Positions 47,169 to 56,549 of a stretch of 64,000 nt of DNA are shown here, one piece after another. A model generated the notes under the pieces. That model worked only from the letters and a program-made list of their open reading frames with translations. It ran no database searches and had not been told where the DNA came from. Numbering within the stretch: position 1 is the first letter of the stretch; each line of letters starts with the position of its first letter. Source of the stretch: Adlercreutzia sp. ZJ304 (lineage in GTDB: Bacteria > Actinomycetota > Coriobacteriia > Coriobacteriales > Eggerthellaceae). The translations under genes and the position numbers were made by a program. The stretch lies in assembly GCF_011039075.1 (NCBI RefSeq), contig NZ_JAAKEG010000004.1:62001-126000 (forward strand), written 5' to 3'.

Positions 47169-47714
47169 ATGTGTATGAGCTCTTTTAGCTTAAGTAATAA
47201 TGAAGCAGATAAAGAAGTGTCCGCTAAACGTGGTCGCAATGCGGTTATATTTATTGTTGTAGCCGCATTGCTTTTTATTACCGACCAGCTTAGTAAGACC
47301 ATATTTAATGTGTATACCCCGGGGCAGGTTATCGCAGAGCCAATTCCCGGTGTTTTGGGTCTAAAACTTATCCATAACACAGGCGGCGCGTGGGGAATAT
47401 TTGGCGGTATGACGCAAGCGCTGGCTATTTTCTCATTTATTATGTGTGCGGTTATTGTTTTGTATTTGTTTGTAATTGCTCCTTCTTCATCCGCGATGAT
47501 GGCTGTAGGTTTAGCGCTTGTTTTTGCGGGCGGGGTGGGGAATTTGATAGACCGTATTGTGAACGGCTATGTAATTGATTTTATACAGCTATTGTTCATA
47601 GATTTTCCAGTATTCAATGTGGCTGACATGGGCGTTACTTGTGGCATTGTTGTTGTGTTAGTTGCTTTAATGATTGAATCGCGCAGCGATTGTCGAACGA
47701 ATGGTGCTAATTAA
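47169..47714 (+). CDS. lspA: Lipoprotein signal peptidase
   Basis: The aspartic protease that cleaves prolipoprotein signal peptides. 181 aa, four membrane spans, NTGGAWGIF, and catalytic Asp motifs GNLIDRIVNGYVIDFI and FNVADMGV. Three bases after ileS; ileS-lspA-rluD order is common in bacteria. Confidence 0.95.
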   Translation: MCMSSFSLSNNEADKEVSAKRGRNAVIFIVVAALLFITDQLSKTIFNVYTPGQVIAEPIPGVLGLKLIHNTGGAWGIFGGMTQALAIFSFIMCAVIVLYLFVIAPSSSAMMAVGLALVFAGGVGNLIDRIVNGYVIDFIQLLFIDFPVFNVADMGVTCGIVVVLVALMIESRSDCRTNGAN

Positions 47715-47715
47715 T

Positions 47716-48729
47716 ATGGCGCGTTCAGTATGTCATGTTGCAACAGATGCGGATTGCGGCAAAAGGATAGATTTGCTTTTGGCTGAACTTGGTTTGTATA
47801 AAAGCCGCTCGTCAGCCGCTAAAGCAGTATCGAAAAAATGCGTATTAATTTCCGGAAAACCTGCATTGAAAAGCCATGTAGTATGTGTTGGAGACGTTAT
47901 AGTATGTGAGCTAGATGAAGAAGTCTCTCAGTTTTCAATTATTGGTGAGCCTATTCCTTTAGATATTCGTTTTGAAGATGACGACATGATTGTGCTAAGC
48001 AAACCAGCAGGAATGCTTACGCATCCCTCTGCCGATCACAACACAGCAACACTGGTGAATGCTCTTATCAATCACTGTGGTTCGCAAAATTTGTGTAATG
48101 TTCAGGGTGATAATGATAGACCCGGTATAGTGCACAGACTTGATGGAGACACCAGTGGTCTTATGCTGGCAGCGAAAAGCAACGTTGCTGGCGAAGTGTT
48201 AATGGAAGCCATACGAACACGTGAAGTTGATAGACGCTATGTTGCGTTGGTGCATGGAATAATTCCACATGATACAGCCATGATAGATGCTCCTATTGCG
48301 CGTCATCCCAGTGAACGCACGCAAATGGCAGTAATAGATTCTCCAAAAGCGCGTGATGCTATAACTACTATTAGAGTGTTAGAACGTTTTTCGGGCAACG
48401 CGCATGATAACGGTTATACATTGGTGGAATGTAAATTATTCACGGGCAGAACACATCAAATACGCGTACATATGCAATATGCCGGGCATCCTGTAGTGGG
48501 CGATCAGACATATACAACAGGTATGCCGCGAGATAGACGTGCCCAGCTTGGTTTGTCTAGGCAATTTTTGCATTCCTGTTGCATAGCGTTCAATCATCCC
48601 ATTACAGCTAAGAGCATGTCTTTCCGCGATCATATTCCGACCGATTTAATGGATGCTTTGGAAGCGATTCGAGAAAGATCGCTTGGTGTTACCGATGCGG
48701 GGCGCGAGCTTGCCGATATTGTGCAATAG
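47716..48729 (+). CDS. rluD: Pseudouridine synthase RluD family
   Basis: 337 aa. N-terminal S4 RNA-binding domain (RIDLLLAELGLYKSRSSAAKAV), catalytic HRLDGDTSGL with the Asp nucleophile, and C-terminal FTGRTHQIRVHM. It modifies uridines in 23S rRNA, or another RNA in paralogues. ATG 47716 begins one base after the lspA stop; ATG 47701, inside lspA, is the alternative. Confidence 0.93.
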   Translation: MARSVCHVATDADCGKRIDLLLAELGLYKSRSSAAKAVSKKCVLISGKPALKSHVVCVGDVIVCELDEEVSQFSIIGEPIPLDIRFEDDDMIVLSKPAGMLTHPSADHNTATLVNALINHCGSQNLCNVQGDNDRPGIVHRLDGDTSGLMLAAKSNVAGEVLMEAIRTREVDRRYVALVHGIIPHDTAMIDAPIARHPSERTQMAVIDSPKARDAITTIRVLERFSGNAHDNGYTLVECKLFTGRTHQIRVHMQYAGHPVVGDQTYTTGMPRDRRAQLGLSRQFLHSCCIAFNHPITAKSMSFRDHIPTDLMDALEAIRERSLGVTDAGRELADIVQ

Positions 48730-48744
48730 GCTATTTAAGACCGG

Positions 48745-48801
48745 GAAGGCTGCGTTCAGAAGTCGTGCAGCCTTCACTTTGCCTTCACGGTTTCGCTGAT
48801 G
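48745..48801 (+). terminator. Probable terminator, second copy of the intergenic block
   Basis: GAAGGCTGC (48745-48753) and GCAGCCTTC (48767-48775) form a perfect 9-bp stem with a 13-nt loop, followed by ACTTTGCCTT. The block GCAGCCTTCACTTTGCCTT...TGATG matches 12705-12739. It lies between rluD and coaBC. Confidence 0.6.
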
Positions 48802-48844
48802 TAATTTAATTGAGTAGGGCTAGCAGTAAAAGGAGATGTACGCA

Positions 48845-50050
48845 ATGAAGATTCTTCTGGGAGTTACAGGTTGTATAGCGGCTTACAAATCTTGCGAAAT
48901 ATTGCGTGCGCTTCAAAAAGCCGGTGCAGATGTGTCGGTTGTTATGACAAAAGCTGCTACTTCGTTTGTAGGAGAGCAGACATTTGCCGCACTTTCGGGG
49001 CATTCAGTTGCGCTGAATACATTTGGCAACTTGGACGATGCTATTGTGCATATTAGACTAGCCAAAGAATGTGATGCTTTTTTAATAGCTCCGTGTACAG
49101 CCAATATTTTGGCAAAACTTGCGTGTGGTATTGCAGATGATTTACTTACATCGACAGCGCTTGCATGTGTGTCACCTATTATTGTGGCACCAGCTATGAA
49201 TGTGCATATGTATGAAAACGTGGCAACGCAAGAAAATATTAAAAAGTTAAAGGCACGCGGCTTTTATGTGTTAGATCCTAGTAGCGGTTATCTTGCATGC
49301 GGAGATGTAGGGTTGGGAAAGTTGCCCGATCCGCAAGACATTGCCGATGCGACTATTTCCATACTGGAGAAGTCTGTTAAAAATACCAAACTATTGAATG
49401 GGCGAAAAGTATTAATAACATCTGGTCCAACTATTGAACCGATAGATTCAGTGCGTTTTATTTCAAATCGTTCCAGTGGCAAAATGGGTGCAGCTTTGGC
49501 ATTGGCTGCTTTAGAGGCGGGCGCAAATGTTGAGGTTGTTAGCGGACCGGTTTCTGCAGTTTATCCGCGAGAGGCAAAAGTTGTTTCGGTGGAAACTGCA
49601 CAGCAAATGCTTTATACGACTGAAAACGCATCGCATGATGCAGATATTGTTATTTGTGCAGCTGCTGTGGCAGATTTTAGACCGGCTGAACAAATGGAAG
49701 GAAAGTTGAAAAAGGGTATAGATGATGCGGCGCTGTGTGAGTTACGCATGGTGCGCAATCCAGATATACTAAAAACTCTGGCAGAATCTAAAAAAGACAG
49801 TCAAGTAATAATAGGTTTTGCTGCTGAAACCAGCAATATTCGCGAAAATGCACTTAGTAAACTTAAATTGAAAAATGCCGATATGATTGTTGCAAATGAA
49901 GTGGGTGCAGGCATTGCATTTGGAACCGATAATAACAAAGCTATGTTAGTTACGCGCGCTGGTGTTGAAGAACTAGAGATGATGCCTAAGATAGAACTTG
50001 CCCGCCATATAATCAATAAAGCATGCAACTTGTTATCACATTCCTCTTGA
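48845..50050 (+). CDS. coaBC: Bifunctional phosphopantothenoylcysteine synthetase/decarboxylase
   Basis: Coenzyme A synthesis. About 401 aa: N-terminal flavin decarboxylase CoaC ([38 protein letters not shown]) and C-terminal synthetase CoaB ([45 protein letters not shown]). ATG 48845 is chosen because AAAGGAG ends nine bases before it; the ATG at 48836 abuts the ribosome-binding site. The stop codon overlaps the -35 of the tRNA-Pro promoter. Confidence 0.97.
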   Translation: MKILLGVTGCIAAYKSCEILRALQKAGADVSVVMTKAATSFVGEQTFAALSGHSVALNTFGNLDDAIVHIRLAKECDAFLIAPCTANILAKLACGIADDLLTSTALACVSPIIVAPAMNVHMYENVATQENIKKLKARGFYVLDPSSGYLACGDVGLGKLPDPQDIADATISILEKSVKNTKLLNGRKVLITSGPTIEPIDSVRFISNRSSGKMGAALALAALEAGANVEVVSGPVSAVYPREAKVVSVETAQQMLYTTENASHDADIVICAAAVADFRPAEQMEGKLKKGIDDAALCELRMVRNPDILKTLAESKKDSQVIIGFAAETSNIRENALSKLKLKNADMIVANEVGAGIAFGTDNNKAMLVTRAGVEELEMMPKIELARHIINKACNLLSHSS

Positions 50051-50074
50051 AACGATATGATTTTACGCTAGAAT
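50047..50074 (+). promoter_or_regulatory. tRNA-Pro promoter
   Basis: TTGAAA (50047-50052), a 16 bp spacer and TAGAAT (50069-50074). The -35 covers the coaBC stop codon. The -10 region is nearly identical to that of tRNA-Leu. Confidence 0.7.
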
Positions 50075-50102
50075 AGACAAGCTGCTTTTTCGCAGTAATT
50101 TA

Positions 50103-50179
<77 letters not shown>

Positions 50180-50187
50180 TTAAATTT

Positions 50188-50222
50188 AAAAACCTGAACC
50201 GAATTTCCGGTTCAGGTTTTTT
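50188..50222 (+). terminator. Intrinsic terminator after tRNA-Pro
   Basis: AACCTGAACCG pairs with CGGTTCAGGTT around AATTTC, followed by a run of T. Confidence 0.92.
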
Positions 50223-50467
50223 AGTGCTATTTGCAAATTACGTATTGAAGAAGAGGGTGTTCTGCCATTCGCGCTTGTTATTACGCCGCTCATATTTGAC
50301 AGTTTTGATCCAACAAACCCCTCGCCGAACAAATGACTGCTATGTTTCCCGTGAACACTTTCAGCGAAGTCTTAAATAGTAAAGTCGTATAAGGAAAACG
50401 TTATTCTATACCTCTGAATAACTGTCGGTCATTCCTAGTTTAGGAAAACAAGAAGGGAACATAGCGG
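50223..50467 (+). other. Intergenic region upstream of the ech operon
   Basis: 245 bases with no convincing gene or RNA. It must hold the ech promoter. TATAAG-like and TATACC-like boxes occur near 50398-50412, but none has a good -35 partner. AGAAGGGAA before 50468 is the echA ribosome-binding site. Confidence 0.4.
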
Positions 50468-52384
50468 ATGCAAATCATCGGTTTTCTGATAATCTTCCCG
50501 TTGATAGCTGCTTTGGCGCTTTTGCTTATAAGGCAAAATACAGCGCGCAACGTTATAGTCTATATATCTGGAGCAGCCATAGCGTGCGGATCAATAGTTT
50601 TAGCAGCTACATATATGGGCGCACAAGCTGTCTATTTCGAGTTTGCATCTGAGATTGTTGATTATTTATGTACTGCTGTCAGCTGTATATGTGTTGTTAT
50701 TATTGTGGCATTTGCGGTTAAGTATAAGAATGTCTTTGCTGCAATATTGGCTTTAATACAAATGGTCGTTGTACTGTATGTTGAATTCTCATTTGCAAGC
50801 CAGATGGAAGTGGAATTTGGGCTGTATGTAGATTCTCTTTCCGTAATAATGTCTCTCATAATTGGAATAATTGGTTCAGGCATCTGCGTTTACGCGATAG
50901 GCTATATGGAAGACTTCCAAGCGCACGAGCCCGAAACAGCCAAAGATCGCAGACCGACTTTCTTTGCAATAATGTTCATATTCCTATCTGCGATGTTTGC
51001 GATAGTTCTTTCGAACAACATGTCTTGGATGTTCACCGCTTGGGAAGTAACAACACTTTGCTCATTCTTGCTAATCGGTTATACCAAAACAGAAGAAGCT
51101 ATACGCAATGCATTTCGCCAGATCATAATGAACCTAGCTGGCGGCATAGGTTTCATTGTGGCTCTCTGGTTTTGCGCCGCACAGGTAGGCACGCTTTCTT
51201 TTGCCGATTTCCTATCGATTGGTATAAACAATCCGCAAATTGTAGCTATACCAATTACTTTCTTAGCATTTGCGGGAATAACAAAAGCGGCTCAAATGCC
51301 ATTTCAAACATGGCTGCTTGGCGCTATGGTGGCACCTACGCCTACAAGCGCACTATTGCATTCTTCCACAATGGTTAAGGCCGGCGTATTTTTGCTTGTG
51401 AAGTTAGCTCCGCTGTTCCTTTTAAACCCAATTGCTTCAGTTATGGTAATGCTTGTGGGTGGCGTTACGTTTTTGCTCTGTTCATTTATGGCTATTTCGC
51501 AAAGCAATGCCAAGCGTGTGTTGGCGTATTCAACAATTGCCAACTTAGGTCTTATAACAATGTGCGCCGGTGTTGGCACGCCAGAGGCTGTATGGGCGGC
51601 TATTTTCTTAATTGTTTTCCATGCAATAGCGAAAAGTTTGCTATTTCTTTGTGTTGGCACGGCAGAACATCACATCGGTAGCCGCGATATTGAAGACATG
51701 GATTTGCTCTTTGAGCGCATGCCGCGTCTAGCTCGTTTAATGATGCTTGGCATAATGTGCATGTTTATCGCTCCATTCGGTATGCTGGTAGCAAAGTGGG
51801 CAGCATTGGTTTCGTTTGTGAATATGGACCAAGTGGCGCTTATTTTGATTCTAGCTTTCGGTTCAGCTGCAACGTTTATGTTCTGGGCAAAATGGCTTGG
51901 AAAGTTGGCTGGAGTTGCTGGGCAACCTAAAAATGTTGAACTAGATGTGCATGTAAGCGAATGGATAGCTATTATGCTTATGGCTATCTTATTAGTTTTC
52001 GCATGCGTAGCTTTGCCTGTTATATCTGCATATATGGTTGAACCTTATGTGGTAGAGGTTTACGGCTTCTTAGGACAAGACATTTCATTTGATAATTTGT
52101 TCATTGCAAGTATCTGTGTTGTTGTAGTTGTGATTGCTCTGTTTGCTGGTCTTGGGCGCTCAAAGGCACGTCAGGTAGATATTTACTTGGCTGGCGTTAG
52201 CAAAGATAACGAAAAGCGCGAATTCCAGAATTCACTTTCTGGGCAAACAGTAGCAACAGCTCGGAATTGGTATATGAACGATATATTCGGAGAAGCGCGC
52301 ATAGCGCCTGTGGGAGTCATATTCAACAGCGTGATAATGTGTTGCGCCATTGTGCTTGCCCTTGTTGGCATCACGCTTATTTAG
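50468..52384 (+). CDS. echA: Ech hydrogenase subunit EchA (NuoL/HyfB-like ion pump)
   Basis: The large membrane subunit related to NuoL and Mrp-type antiporters. 638 aa with about 16 spans. Antiporter core: FTAWEVTTLCSFLLIGYTK (Glu), TKAAQMPFQTWLLGAMVAPTPTSALLHSSTMVKAGVFLL (Lys), and KRVLAYSTIANLGL. It is expected to move H+ or Na+ when ferredoxin is oxidised. First gene of a six-gene run; AGAAGGGAA precedes the start. Confidence 0.9.
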   Translation: MQIIGFLIIFPLIAALALLLIRQNTARNVIVYISGAAIACGSIVLAATYMGAQAVYFEFASEIVDYLCTAVSCICVVIIVAFAVKYKNVFAAILALIQMVVVLYVEFSFASQMEVEFGLYVDSLSVIMSLIIGIIGSGICVYAIGYMEDFQAHEPETAKDRRPTFFAIMFIFLSAMFAIVLSNNMSWMFTAWEVTTLCSFLLIGYTKTEEAIRNAFRQIIMNLAGGIGFIVALWFCAAQVGTLSFADFLSIGINNPQIVAIPITFLAFAGITKAAQMPFQTWLLGAMVAPTPTSALLHSSTMVKAGVFLLVKLAPLFLLNPIASVMVMLVGGVTFLLCSFMAISQSNAKRVLAYSTIANLGLITMCAGVGTPEAVWAAIFLIVFHAIAKSLLFLCVGTAEHHIGSRDIEDMDLLFERMPRLARLMMLGIMCMFIAPFGMLVAKWAALVSFVNMDQVALILILAFGSAATFMFWAKWLGKLAGVAGQPKNVELDVHVSEWIAIMLMAILLVFACVALPVISAYMVEPYVVEVYGFLGQDISFDNLFIASICVVVVVIALFAGLGRSKARQVDIYLAGVSKDNEKREFQNSLSGQTVATARNWYMNDIFGEARIAPVGVIFNSVIMCCAIVLALVGITLI

Positions 52385-52393
52385 GAGGCTTTC

Positions 52394-53299
52394 ATGGAAT
52401 TCTTTGAAGGACTTATCATAACAATTGCAGCAAGCGTGGTGTTTGCTATTATTGCTCCTGTTGTAGGGTGTTTACTCGCCGGTGTTGATCGCGTAATTTC
52501 TGCACGTATGCAGGGTAGAGTTGGACCACCGCTTCTGCAGCCTTACTATGATGTGCGCAAGCTAATGGGTAAAGAAAAGGTGTCTGTTAATACTGTGCAA
52601 GGTGCCTATGTTGTGTGCGCTTTTATATTTGCATGTTTAGCGGGTGGAATTTTCTTTTCAGGCGGCAACCTACTAATGTGCGTATTTGTTATTACGCTTT
52701 CTAGTCTGTTTTTAATAATGGCTGCATGGTCTAGCAGGTCGCCATATTCTGAGGTTGGAGCATCGCGCGAAACTTTACAAGTCATGTCGTATGAGCCGAT
52801 GGTGCTTATATTTGCCGTTGCGTTTTATATGGCTACAGCTTTAATTTTGCCGCTAGATGGTTTGGGGTCTTTCAATGTATCTTCAGCATTCATGCTGAAT
52901 GTTCCGGTTATAACTTATGTATGGCCGGTATTCATTGGATTGTTATTTATATTGACAATTAAACTGCGTAAATCTCCGTTCGATTTATCAATGTCGCACC
53001 ATGCTCATCAAGAAATTGTTCGGGGCATTACTACCGAAATGAGCGGTCCTACGTTGGCTTTAGTTGAAATACTTCACTGGTGTGAAAATGTGCTTTTCCT
53101 CGGATGGGTTGGTGTATTTTTCATCTGGGGTACGTGGTGGTCTGTTCTAATTGCTATAGCAGTTGCTTTAGTGGTTTATTTCATTGAAATATTAATTGAC
53201 AATAATTTCGCTCGTGTGAAGTGGCAGTTTATGCTGAAATCGGCATGGGTGGTTGCACTTATAGGTGGCGTAAATATTGCTGTTCTGGCATACATGTAA
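52394..53299 (+). CDS. echB: Ech hydrogenase subunit EchB (NuoH/HyfC-like)
   Basis: 301 aa, about eight spans. RMQGRVGPPLLQPYYDVRKLMGKE matches the conserved NuoH/EchB loop contacting the peripheral arm; SPFDLSMSHHAHQEIVRG matches the second loop. It anchors the hydrogenase module to the membrane pump. Ten bases after echA. Confidence 0.92.
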   Translation: MEFFEGLIITIAASVVFAIIAPVVGCLLAGVDRVISARMQGRVGPPLLQPYYDVRKLMGKEKVSVNTVQGAYVVCAFIFACLAGGIFFSGGNLLMCVFVITLSSLFLIMAAWSSRSPYSEVGASRETLQVMSYEPMVLIFAVAFYMATALILPLDGLGSFNVSSAFMLNVPVITYVWPVFIGLLFILTIKLRKSPFDLSMSHHAHQEIVRGITTEMSGPTLALVEILHWCENVLFLGWVGVFFIWGTWWSVLIAIAVALVVYFIEILIDNNFARVKWQFMLKSAWVVALIGGVNIAVLAYM

Positions 53300-53310
53300 G
53301 GAGCTCTACT

Positions 53311-53754
53311 GTGGGATATGCTTCAAAATCGCCATGGGTTATTCATTATGACGGATCAAGCTGTAATGGCTGTGATATAGAGGTACTGGCGACCCTCTGC
53401 CCCGGGTTTGATGGTGAGCGCTTTGGCGTTATAAACACAGGAAACCCGAAACATGCCGATATATTCCTTGTTACCGGGTCGGTAAACGAGCAAAACATAA
53501 GTGTTGTTCGTGAGATATACGACCAGATGATAGAGCCAAAAGTGGTAGTGGCTTGCGGAATCTGTGCCTGCACAGGAGGCATTTTCAAAGACTGCTACAA
53601 CGTAATTGGCGGTGTGGATCAGGCAATTCCTGTAGATGTTTATGCTCCCGGATGCGCTGTTCGCCCCGAAACGCTTATAGATGCAATCGTTAAAGGCGTA
53701 GCCGTTTTGGATGAAAAAGCTGCCAGTCTTAAAGCAACCGAGAAGGCGAGGTAG
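53311..53754 (+). CDS. echC: Ech hydrogenase small subunit EchC (NuoB-like)
   Basis: 147 aa from GTG 53311, placed by AAGGAG upstream; the frame extends further back only inside echB. Proximal [4Fe-4S] cysteines in SSCNGCDIE, CGICACTGGIF and PGCAVRPETL, matching NuoB/HycG/EchC. It passes electrons to the NiFe site in EchE. Confidence 0.93.
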   Translation: MGYASKSPWVIHYDGSSCNGCDIEVLATLCPGFDGERFGVINTGNPKHADIFLVTGSVNEQNISVVREIYDQMIEPKVVVACGICACTGGIFKDCYNVIGGVDQAIPVDVYAPGCAVRPETLIDAIVKGVAVLDEKAASLKATEKAR

Positions 53755-53759
53755 GGCAG

Positions 53760-54305
53760 ATGGAATTCAAGCAGAGTTTTGAAGAACTTGCTGCGCAGGA
53801 TGTGCATGCAGAGGCGCAACGCCGTAAAGATAGCGGCTGGCGCTATGTTCAAATATTAGCTGTGAATTTAGATAACGGAGTCGATGTAATCTATTCGTAC
53901 ATGCTAGATGGCAATTTGCAAAATCTTGTTGTTAAGGATATGCCTCGCGATGGGCAACTTGAATCTATTGGCGATATTTTTCTAGAGTCTTTTGTTTGCG
54001 AAAACGAAATACACGATTTGTTCGGTATATCGTTTACGGGTATGCCGATAGATTTTCATGGAAAATTTTATAGATTATCTTGCGATAAGCCGATGACGAT
54101 AATTTCTCCCGAGCAGCTTGCGCGTCGCGAAAAAGAAGCAAAGGCAAAAGCTGTGGCAGCTGCCAAGAAAGAGAAAGACGCTCAAAACGCATCCGATGCT
54201 GACATGGAGGCGAAACTAGCCGCTATGGATCCTGAAAAGGCTGCAAAAGTTCGTGCTGCTATGGAAGCAAAGCGTGCCAAAGCTGCGCAAAAGGAGGCTG
54301 AATAA
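53760..54305 (+). CDS. echD: Ech hydrogenase subunit EchD (NuoC-like) with charged tail
   Basis: 181 aa. The first about 120 residues form the NuoC/30-kDa domain (GWRYVQILAVNLDNGVDVIYSY, ICENEIHDLFGI-like segment). The last about 60 residues are almost only Ala, Lys, Glu and Asp, a likely long helix or coiled coil not part of the usual NuoC fold. Five bases after echC and overlapping echE by one base. Confidence 0.88.
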   Translation: MEFKQSFEELAAQDVHAEAQRRKDSGWRYVQILAVNLDNGVDVIYSYMLDGNLQNLVVKDMPRDGQLESIGDIFLESFVCENEIHDLFGISFTGMPIDFHGKFYRLSCDKPMTIISPEQLARREKEAKAKAVAAAKKEKDAQNASDADMEAKLAAMDPEKAAKVRAAMEAKRAKAAQKEAE

Positions 54306-55393
54306 TGGGAAAGGCAACCGTTATACCTTTTGGTCCTCAGCACCCAGTGCTACCAGAGCCGCTACATTTAGATCTTGTAGTAGAAGATGAAACCGTTGTT
54401 GATTGTATTCCTCAAATTGGTTTTGTTCACCGTGGGCTTGAAAAGCTAGTTGAGACACGCGATTACAATCAATTCATTTATGTAGCAGAGCGTATATGCG
54501 GTATATGCGCTATGGGTCATTCGCTTGGATATGCCGAAACTGTAGAAAGCCTAATGAATGTAGAAGTGCCTAAACGGGCACAATATTTACGTGTAATTTG
54601 GCATGAACTTTCTAGGATACATTCTCATTTGCTTTGGTTGGGTTTAGCAGCTGATGCATTTGGCTTTGAAAGTATGTTTATGCATTGTTGGCGACTTCGC
54701 GAACGTGTTTTAGATATATTTGAAAAGACGACAGGCGGACGCGTAATATTGTCTGTAGTGTCGGTTGGGGGCGTTGTCCGCGACATGGACTCTGCCACGC
54801 TTCAGTGGATCTGTGAAGTGCTAGACGGAATAAAAGATGAGTACAGCAAAATTATGAAAACTCTTCTAACTGATTATTCAATCAAGAATAGAACAGTTGG
54901 AGTTGGCTTTATTTCCAAGGAAGAGGCTGTAAATCTTAGTATTGTTGGTCCATTTGCGCGCGCTTCAAACGTTAACTATGATGCGCGTTTGTTTGGCAGA
55001 GGCGCCTATGGCGATTTGTCCGATTTCCAGCCAATCTTAGATGCGCAGGGAGATTGCTATGCGCGCGTTAAGGTGCGTTGTTTAGAGGTACTTCAGTCTA
55101 TCGACATCATAAAAGAGCTAAGTGCAAAAATTCCTGAGGGCGATATTGCGGTTAAAGTAAAAGGCAATCCGGAAGCGGGTGCGCAGGCATCAAATGTTTT
55201 AGAGCAGCCCCGTGGCGAATGCTATTACTATGCTAGAGGAAATGGCTCGAAATATCTTGAACGTATGAGGATGAGAACGCCAACATCTCAGAATTTAGCC
55301 GGCATGACCGTTGCTCTTAAAGGGTGCGATTTGGCAGACGTTAACATGATAATACTGACAATCGATCCATGTATTAGCTGCACGGAAAGGTAG
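54305..55393 (+). CDS. echE: Ech [NiFe]-hydrogenase large subunit EchE
   Basis: 362 aa. All four nickel-ligand cysteines are present: RICGIC (C65, C68) and DPCISC (C356, C359), which separates it from NuoD. The protein ends three residues after the last cysteine (TER), so there is no C-terminal extension for a maturation protease, as recalled for EchE and CooH. It should interconvert H+ and H2 with ferredoxin. Nickel insertion genes (hypA-F) are not in the window. Confidence 0.94.
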   Translation: MGKATVIPFGPQHPVLPEPLHLDLVVEDETVVDCIPQIGFVHRGLEKLVETRDYNQFIYVAERICGICAMGHSLGYAETVESLMNVEVPKRAQYLRVIWHELSRIHSHLLWLGLAADAFGFESMFMHCWRLRERVLDIFEKTTGGRVILSVVSVGGVVRDMDSATLQWICEVLDGIKDEYSKIMKTLLTDYSIKNRTVGVGFISKEEAVNLSIVGPFARASNVNYDARLFGRGAYGDLSDFQPILDAQGDCYARVKVRCLEVLQSIDIIKELSAKIPEGDIAVKVKGNPEAGAQASNVLEQPRGECYYYARGNGSKYLERMRMRTPTSQNLAGMTVALKGCDLADVNMIILTIDPCISCTER

Positions 55394-55399
55394 AGTGTC

Positions 55400-55768
55400 G
55401 TGGGAAGTTTCAAATTAGGTGGTATGACTTTCGGATCATTATTCAAAAAGCCCGAAACTCTGCTTTATCCAGTTCAGACAAAAGAGCCTTACGCTTGTCA
55501 GAAGGGTCATGTCCTCAACAATGTTGAGGAATGCATATTGTGTGGCATGTGTCAGCGCGTATGCCCCTGTAATTGCATTGTGGTTGACAAGAAAATACGA
55601 CGTTGGGTAATTGATCCATTTTCTTGCGTGCAATGCGGAAGCTGTGTTCGGGCGTGTCCTACGAAATGTTTAAGCATGCAACCACAGTGTACGCCTGCTG
55701 GGGATGCGAAATATAGCATTGACTTAGATGTTCCCGACAAAAAGGCTGCTAAACAGGAACAAGCATAA
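55400..55768 (+). CDS. echF: Ech hydrogenase ferredoxin subunit EchF
   Basis: 122 aa. Two [4Fe-4S] motifs: CILCGMCQRVCP (C45, C48, C51, C55) and CVQCGSCVRACP (C76, C79, C82, C86). Accepts electrons from soluble ferredoxin, as in NuoI/EchF. GTG start with AAAGG upstream. Last gene of the operon; a 7-bp hairpin follows. Confidence 0.93.
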   Translation: MGSFKLGGMTFGSLFKKPETLLYPVQTKEPYACQKGHVLNNVEECILCGMCQRVCPCNCIVVDKKIRRWVIDPFSCVQCGSCVRACPTKCLSMQPQCTPAGDAKYSIDLDVPDKKAAKQEQA

Positions 55769-55790
55769 TGTATTCAGTGTGATGTTTGGC

Positions 55791-55810
55791 AAGATAAAAT
55801 CGCTTATCTT
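55791..55810 (+). terminator. Weak hairpin after the ech operon
   Basis: AAGATAA and TTATCTT around AATCGC, followed by T-rich sequence. AT-rich and therefore weak, but it is the only candidate terminator between echF and pgsA. Confidence 0.45.
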
Positions 55811-55828
55811 CAATATTCTTCTTTTAGC

Positions 55829-55837
55829 TGCTAGAAT
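55829..55837 (+). promoter_or_regulatory. Extended -10 for pgsA (TGCTAGAAT)
   Basis: Identical nine-base -10 to those of uvrA and tRNA-Leu, 46 nt before pgsA. Confidence 0.6.
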
Positions 55838-55883
55838 GACCTGAATTGGCTCATATCAGATTGTTTAAGCTACGAATTGGGGT

Positions 55884-56549
55884 ATGAAAACAAGAATGGT
55901 CGAACAGGGCGTTGTCGCAACGGAGGAACAGGTAAGTAATAAGATTTTTACTGTACCTAATGTAATCTCGTTTGCGAGACTATGTCTTGTGCCGGTTTAC
56001 TTTTTTGTACTTTTTGCTGGATACAATATTGCAGCTACTATTATTTTTGCTTTTGCAGCTGCTACCGATTTTGTAGATGGGCAAGTTGCAAGGCGCACTC
56101 ACTCTGTTTCGAAATTGGGCAAGTTATTAGATCCTGCTGTTGACACTATTCTTATGATAAGCGGTGTAGTGGGTGCTTTTGCTATAGGAAATTTACCCCT
56201 ATGGATTATGGTTCTCATTTTTGCCAGAGAACTATTTCTGCTCATTGGCGGTTCTGTGTTATTGTCAAAATTTGGTATAAGTGTTGCAGTTATTTATCCG
56301 GGTAAATTTGCTACAACATTTTTATTCTTCGGACTAGCTGGATTGCTGCTAAATACGCCTCTTGTTCCGGGGCTAGGTCTATTTAGCGTTTCATGGCTTC
56401 CGGGATTTGGCATTGAACCTGTTTCTTGGGGAATATGGTGTGTCTACATTGGGCTTGCATTGCAAATTGGGGTCACAGTTTATTACTGTATTGTGGCGTG
56501 GAAGAAATTGAACAATGCGCTTCATGCAGATAATGTAAAGGCAAGTTGA
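55884..56549 (+). CDS. pgsA: CDP-alcohol phosphatidyltransferase (PgsA-like)
   Basis: 221 aa, membrane enzyme with the CDP-alcohol motif DFVDGQVARRTHSVSKLGKLLDPAVDT. Probably makes phosphatidylglycerol phosphate; cardiolipin or inositol specificity cannot be excluded. It ends inside the start of the next gene (TTGA). Confidence 0.88.
   Translation: MKTRMVEQGVVATEEQVSNKIFTVPNVISFARLCLVPVYFFVLFAGYNIAATIIFAFAAATDFVDGQVARRTHSVSKLGKLLDPAVDTILMISGVVGAFAIGNLPLWIMVLIFARELFLLIGGSVLLSKFGISVAVIYPGKFATTFLFFGLAGLLLNTPLVPGLGLFSVSWLPGFGIEPVSWGIWCVYIGLALQIGVTVYYCIVAWKKLNNALHADNVKAS

Noticed and set aside
49527-49709. 60-codon open frame inside coaBC
   Set aside because: Shadow frame within a well-supported gene.
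54305-55393. NuoD of respiratory complex I
   Set aside because: All four nickel-binding cysteines are present, and no nuoE/F/G or other complex I genes accompany it.
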